In this document: piece by piece, positions 4,330 through 6,836 of the stretch
Layout: every line of letters begins with the position of its first letter
Numbering within the stretch: position 1 is the stretch's first letter
Origin: Candidatus Kaiserbacteria bacterium
Lineage (GTDB): Bacteria > Patescibacteriota > Minisyncoccia > Phycocordibacterales > UBA2100
NCBI GenBank assembly: GCA_026996985.1
Contig: JALWJR010000015.1
Location: 1-6,836, forward strand
Direction of reading: 5' to 3'
DNA: 6,836 bases
The notes under the pieces: model-generated
The model's input: the letters and a program-made list of their open reading frames with translations, nothing else
What the model was told of the DNA's origin: nothing
The model's database searches: none
Made by a program: the position numbers and the translations under genes

Positions 4330-5724
4330 TTATCTAAGCTTTTCAATGTTTTTCCCCAATGAGAAAAGTTTTCTCTCACCGTAATGTGGAGCAATAATTT
4401 GCACACCAAACGGCAAACCGGAATCTGAAACACCACTAGGCACAGATAGGGCCGGAGAACCTGTAATATTTGCCGGAACCGTAAACAGATCCGCTGCATA
4501 CATTGTAATCGGATCGGATTTTTCTCCTATTTTAAATGCCGTCTCCGGAGCGGTTGGGGTTAAAATAACATCCACTTCTTCAAAAGCGGAATTAAACTCT
4601 TCTTTTATTTTGTTTCTCAGAGCAACCGCCTTGTAATAGTAAGCATCAACATATCCGGAAGAAAGTACAAAAGTTCCTATCAAAATCCTTCTTTTTACTT
4701 CTTCTCCGAAAAGTTTGCGAGTCTCCGACATTATCTCCTTATATTCGCCATTACCTGCTCTTACGGAATATCTCATACCATCAAACCGCGCTAAATTTGC
4801 CGAAGCCTCAGCCGGCATTATTATGTAATAAGCATTGAGCGCAAACTTAAGATGTAGCAGCTCAACTTCAACAACATTGAACCCTTCATTGGAAAGAAAA
4901 GATATTGTTTTATTGAAATTATTTCTAACTTCCTCCGACACACCAGAATCTAAAATCCCTTTGGGTACTCCTATGGTCTTTACCGTGTCATCCAATTCTT
5001 TATTGTCTATAGTTGTTTGATCATTTGCATCCTTCCCTTTTATAACATCATACAAAATCTCAATATCCTCAACCGTTTTGGCAATAGGACCAACTTGATC
5101 CAGTGACGAGCCAAGCGCTATAATTCCATACCTTGACACTCTCCCGTAAGTAGGTTTAAGCCCGACAACTCCGCAGAAGCTTGAAGGCTGTCTTACCGAC
5201 CCACCGGTATCGGTTCCTAAAGAGACGGGCGCCATCTCGGCGGCCACGGCGGCGGCTGAGCCACCTGAGGATCCGCCTGAGACTCTTGTTGTATCGTGCG
5301 GATTTTTTGTTACCCCAAAGGCCGAGTTTTCGGTTGACCCTCCCATTGCAAATTCATCCATATTTGTTCTGCCCACAAAAACGGCTCCCTGCTCTGTTAG
5401 TTTATCAACAACAGTGGCGTTATAAACCGCTTTGTAATCTTGCAATATTTTGGAAGCGGCTGAAACGGTTTTCCCGTTTATTAAAATGTTATCTTTAATC
5501 GCAATCGGAATCCCAAGCAAAGGCGCACTCTCACCCTTCTCTAAAATCTGATCGGCTAATTTTGCCTGCTCAAGCGCATCTTTTTCAAACACTTCCAAAA
5601 AAACATTTAGCTCTTCGTTTTTTTCTTTTATATTTTTCAAATAAAAATCCAACAACTCAACCGCTGAAATTTTTCTCTCATCAAGCAAAGAGCGTATTTT
5701 TTTTAATGTTAAATTCTCCATCAT
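4330..5724 (-). CDS. gatA: Asp/Glu-tRNA(Asn/Gln) amidotransferase subunit A
   Basis: A 464-residue amidase-signature protein. GatA hydrolyses glutamine and supplies ammonia that GatB uses to amidate Glu-tRNA(Gln) or Asp-tRNA(Asn) in the cytoplasm. The Ser-cisSer-Lys triad is intact: K77 in GIPIAIKDN, cis-Ser S152 in the GGSSGGSAAA signature (150-159) and nucleophile S176 in GTDTGGSVRQP. Spacings of 75 and 24 residues match known GatA proteins. The C-terminus carries the expected NITGSPALSVPSG and LPFGVQIIAP stretches, so the protein is complete. It follows gatC with a 4-bp ATGA overlap, implying translational coupling. There are two tandem ATGs (5724 and 5721); an AAAAGGG Shine-Dalgarno sits 2 nt from the first and 5 nt from the second, so the second may be the real start. 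gatB is not in this window. Confidence 0.97.
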   Translation of the reverse strand: MMENLTLKKIRSLLDERKISAVELLDFYLKNIKEKNEELNVFLEVFEKDALEQAKLADQILEKGESAPLLGIPIAIKDNILINGKTVSAASKILQDYKAVYNATVVDKLTEQGAVFVGRTNMDEFAMGGSTENSAFGVTKNPHDTTRVSGGSSGGSAAAVAAEMAPVSLGTDTGGSVRQPSSFCGVVGLKPTYGRVSRYGIIALGSSLDQVGPIAKTVEDIEILYDVIKGKDANDQTTIDNKELDDTVKTIGVPKGILDSGVSEEVRNNFNKTISFLSNEGFNVVEVELLHLKFALNAYYIIMPAEASANLARFDGMRYSVRAGNGEYKEIMSETRKLFGEEVKRRILIGTFVLSSGYVDAYYYKAVALRNKIKEEFNSAFEEVDVILTPTAPETAFKIGEKSDPITMYAADLFTVPANITGSPALSVPSGVSDSGLPFGVQIIAPHYGERKLFSLGKNIEKLR

Positions 5725-5999
5725 GACCCTTTTATAACACGAGTAATTTTCATAAAATCACCGTCTTTTTCAGGAAATTGACTCTTTAGAGAATCTATAT
5801 CTTCAAATTCGTGCACCTTATCATCTCGCATAACATTGTATGGGTCTGTAAGTTCAGAGCCGGAAGTTAAATCAAGTTTCTGTATCTCATCTACAAAATT
5901 CAAAATACTCTCCAGCTGAGCTTGCAGTTGACTCTCTTGATCTTCTGTCAAATCAATATGAGAAAGCTCCGAGAGTTTTTTCACCGAAATCTTAACCAT
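5721..5999 (-). CDS. gatC: Asp/Glu-tRNA(Asn/Gln) amidotransferase subunit C
   Basis: A 92-residue protein, the normal size for GatC, the small subunit that wraps around GatA and stabilises the GatCAB complex. It shows the family pattern: an N-terminal helix (VKKLSELSHIDLTEDQ, 6-21), a second helix with QLESILNFVDEIQKLDL (28-44), and the PYNVMRDD motif (53-60) corresponding to the usual N-V-x-R-x-D. The stop is TGA and overlaps the gatA start. It is the first gene of the gatCA unit, 44 nt after the pilX-like stop, with a good promoter in the gap placed so that the mRNA would begin at the ATG. No Shine-Dalgarno is seen. Confidence 0.93.
   Translation of the reverse strand: MVKISVKKLSELSHIDLTEDQESQLQAQLESILNFVDEIQKLDLTSGSELTDPYNVMRDDKVHEFEDIDSLKSQFPEKDGDFMKITRVIKGS
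5727..5733 (-). promoter_or_regulatory. Shine-Dalgarno site of gatA
   Basis: AAAAGGG on the minus strand, within the end of gatC. Spacing is 2 nt to the first ATG and 5 nt to the second, which favours translation from the second (5721). It is the clearest ribosome binding site in the window and belongs to an internal gene of an operon. Confidence 0.5.
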
Positions 6000-6005
6000 G
6001 CGACA

Positions 6006-6034
6006 ATATTAACAATAAAGGCGCTCTACTGCAA
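6006..6034 (-). promoter_or_regulatory. Promoter of gatCA (leaderless)
   Basis: On the minus strand: -35 TTGCAG (6029-6034), 17-bp spacer, -10 TAATAT (6006-6011) preceded by TGT (extended -10). The -10 ends 6 nt before the gatC ATG (5999), so the expected start site is the start codon. Confidence 0.55.
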
Positions 6035-6043
6035 ACAACATTT

Positions 6044-6601
6044 CTACATTGAAAGTCTTACAGATCTTTCCACAACCCTTAAGCCTGAACTTTTGTTTTG
6101 ACAGTCGGTATTGTACCCCCTGGAGTCTATAACCGTACTGTTAAAACCTTCTTCATTTACAAACTTCTCGACTCGCACAATCACACAATATTTTGCAGAT
6201 GCTCCATTCGCCTCAGTTACAGGCAAATCAAACTTAAAGTCCGTGATTCCAATTTGCGCATCTTCATCCCAACCGCCAAGATGCCCTTTCTCTGTATTTG
6301 TATCCGACTCATAAAGAGTTTGTCCGACACACTTCATTTTGTCTTTTTCCGTAAAAGTTGTAGAGGTGGCAAACGCATCATAGTAAAAGTTAAAAAACAA
6401 AGCGCAATCTGCTCCGGCATCCGCCGCATAAAAAGCTTTTTGAGATTCTCTTCCTGTTGCTGACAGTCTTATATTTTTCTCAGCCAAAACATAAAGAGTT
6501 AAACCTATTGTCGCAAGAAGTGAAGCAATCAAAGAAGCCATCAAAAGAGCAAATCCTCTGTCATTTGCACTTTTTAATATCAAATGAATCATGCTTATCA
6601 T
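6044..6601 (-). CDS. PilX-like minor pilin (type IV pilus/pseudopilus)
   Basis: A 185-residue protein with a class III-like prepilin N-terminus: a 16-residue leader ending in SANDRG, predicted cleavage G16|F17, then a hydrophobic helix (FALLMASLIASLLATIGLTL, 17-36). The following stretch, SATGRESQKAFYAADAGADC (47-66), matches the pattern of PilX-type minor pilins. Position +5 of the mature form is Met instead of Glu, common in minor pilins of this group. Four cysteines (66, 91, 139, 167) could form disulfides outside the cell. The C-terminal RGYNTDC...LRVVERSVRL is typical of the family. The start lies 1 nt after the stop of the preceding pilin-like gene, implying an operon. A second Met at residue 4 is an alternative start. 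It would be assembled at the inner membrane as a pilus component or initiator. Confidence 0.8.
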   Translation of the reverse strand: MISMIHLILKSANDRGFALLMASLIASLLATIGLTLYVLAEKNIRLSATGRESQKAFYAADAGADCALFFNFYYDAFATSTTFTEKDKMKCVGQTLYESDTNTEKGHLGGWDEDAQIGITDFKFDLPVTEANGASAKYCVIVRVEKFVNEEGFNSTVIDSRGYNTDCQNKSSGLRVVERSVRLSM

Positions 6602-6602
6602 C

Positions 6603-6836
6603 TTAATTTATAACCCTTTGTACCGATATTAACCCTGAAGCGTTTACTATAATCTTTAACCTGTCACCCTGTGGTGATTGTATAACTATCTCCAACAGAT
6701 CATACAAGGCTCCGTCTTGGTCTAAAATCTTAGCGTCGGGCTCCGGTCTTTGAAACATAATGTATGCTTCATTTAGATTTACAAAATCATTATTATTGCC
6801 TCCCGCCCTTCTTGCTCTCATTGAATATATAGAATA
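6603..6836 (-). CDS. Partial gene: C-terminal part of a pilin-like protein, 5' end off window
   Basis: The frame is open through the right edge (codons Y-S-I-Y-S precede the first in-frame Met at 6821), so that Met is probably internal and the N-terminus is missing. The visible ~77 residues end DRLKIIVNASGLISVQRVIN. The pattern of a beta-strand, NASG turn and final strand resembles the C-termini of GspH/FimT-like pseudopilins, and an upstream helix-like YSMRARRAGG would follow the pilin stalk. This assignment is inferred mainly from that ending and from the PilX-like gene 1 nt downstream. No prepilin cleavage site can be seen because the N-terminus is off the window. Confidence 0.6.
   Translation of the reverse strand, partial: YSIYSMRARRAGGNNNDFVNLNEAYIMFQRPEPDAKILDQDGALYDLLEIVIQSPQGDRLKIIVNASGLISVQRVIN

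Noticed and set aside
4306..4330. Possible terminator between gatA and the HEPN-like gene
   Set aside because: Only T-runs and a GTTG/CAAC pairing with a 2-nt loop are present; no stable stem.
4278..4499. Minus-strand 73-residue ORF upstream of the HEPN-like gene
   Set aside because: It overlaps the conserved C-terminus of gatA in another frame and has no family features.
5181..5498. Plus-strand 105-residue Arg/Leu-rich ORF
   Set aside because: It is antisense to the amidase signature of gatA; its composition is an artefact of that region.
5721..5723. Possible TGA recoding as glycine, as in some CPR lineages
   Set aside because: TGA is the natural end of gatC at the expected length and overlaps the gatA start, so it works as a stop.

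Overview
The window looks like an ordinary chromosomal stretch from a reduced-genome bacterium of the Candidate Phyla Radiation (Patescibacteria), most likely Parcubacteria-like. This is inferred from composition and gene style: AT-rich DNA, short intergenic gaps, tRNA genes without encoded CCA, few Shine-Dalgarno sites, a pilin/PilX-like cluster, and a membrane O-antigen-ligase-like protein fused to TPRs. TGA is used as a normal stop (gatC), which argues against the TGA=Gly lineages (Gracilibacteria/Absconditabacteria). No marker gene for firm taxonomy is present.

Layout. All protein genes lie on the minus strand. Reading in transcription order from the right: the 3' end of a type IV pilin-like gene and a PilX-like minor pilin (6836-6044); a promoter and the gatC-gatA pair (5999-4330); and a membrane-anchored protein with a HEPN-like C-terminal domain (4270-3596), closed by a strong symmetrical terminator. 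The middle, 2680-3590, is an RNA-gene island. tRNA-Asp(GUC) is on plus with its own promoter and terminator. An initiator-type tRNA-Met(CAU) on minus and a second CAU tRNA (elongator Met or Ile2) on plus diverge from a shared promoter region. To the left are a 792-residue membrane ligase/polymerase-like TPR protein (2678-300), its terminator, and the start of a small membrane-anchored coiled-coil protein running off the left edge.

Functions. GatC and GatA are two subunits of the Asp/Glu-tRNA amidotransferase; gatB is not in the window. tRNA-Asp may be one of its substrates, although the two loci are not co-transcribed. The pilin genes suggest a type IV pilus or pseudopilus, and the ligase-TPR protein suggests export or modification of surface glycans.

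Most notable observations: (1) three minus-strand genes have an extended -10 (TGn + hexamer) exactly 6 nt before the ATG, predicting leaderless mRNAs; (2) the divergent tRNA promoters appear to share one palindromic -35, TTGCAA; (3) the initiator tRNA has a short D-loop without GG, G at position 55 of the T-loop, and an A1-U72 pair; (4) the 3' end of the second CAU tRNA recurs about 180 bp downstream in inverted and direct orientation, enclosing a long hairpin; (5) a 22-bp hairpin abutting the initiator tRNA has only G-U exceptions when read on the minus strand. I saw no CRISPR array, transposase gene or clear defence operon.
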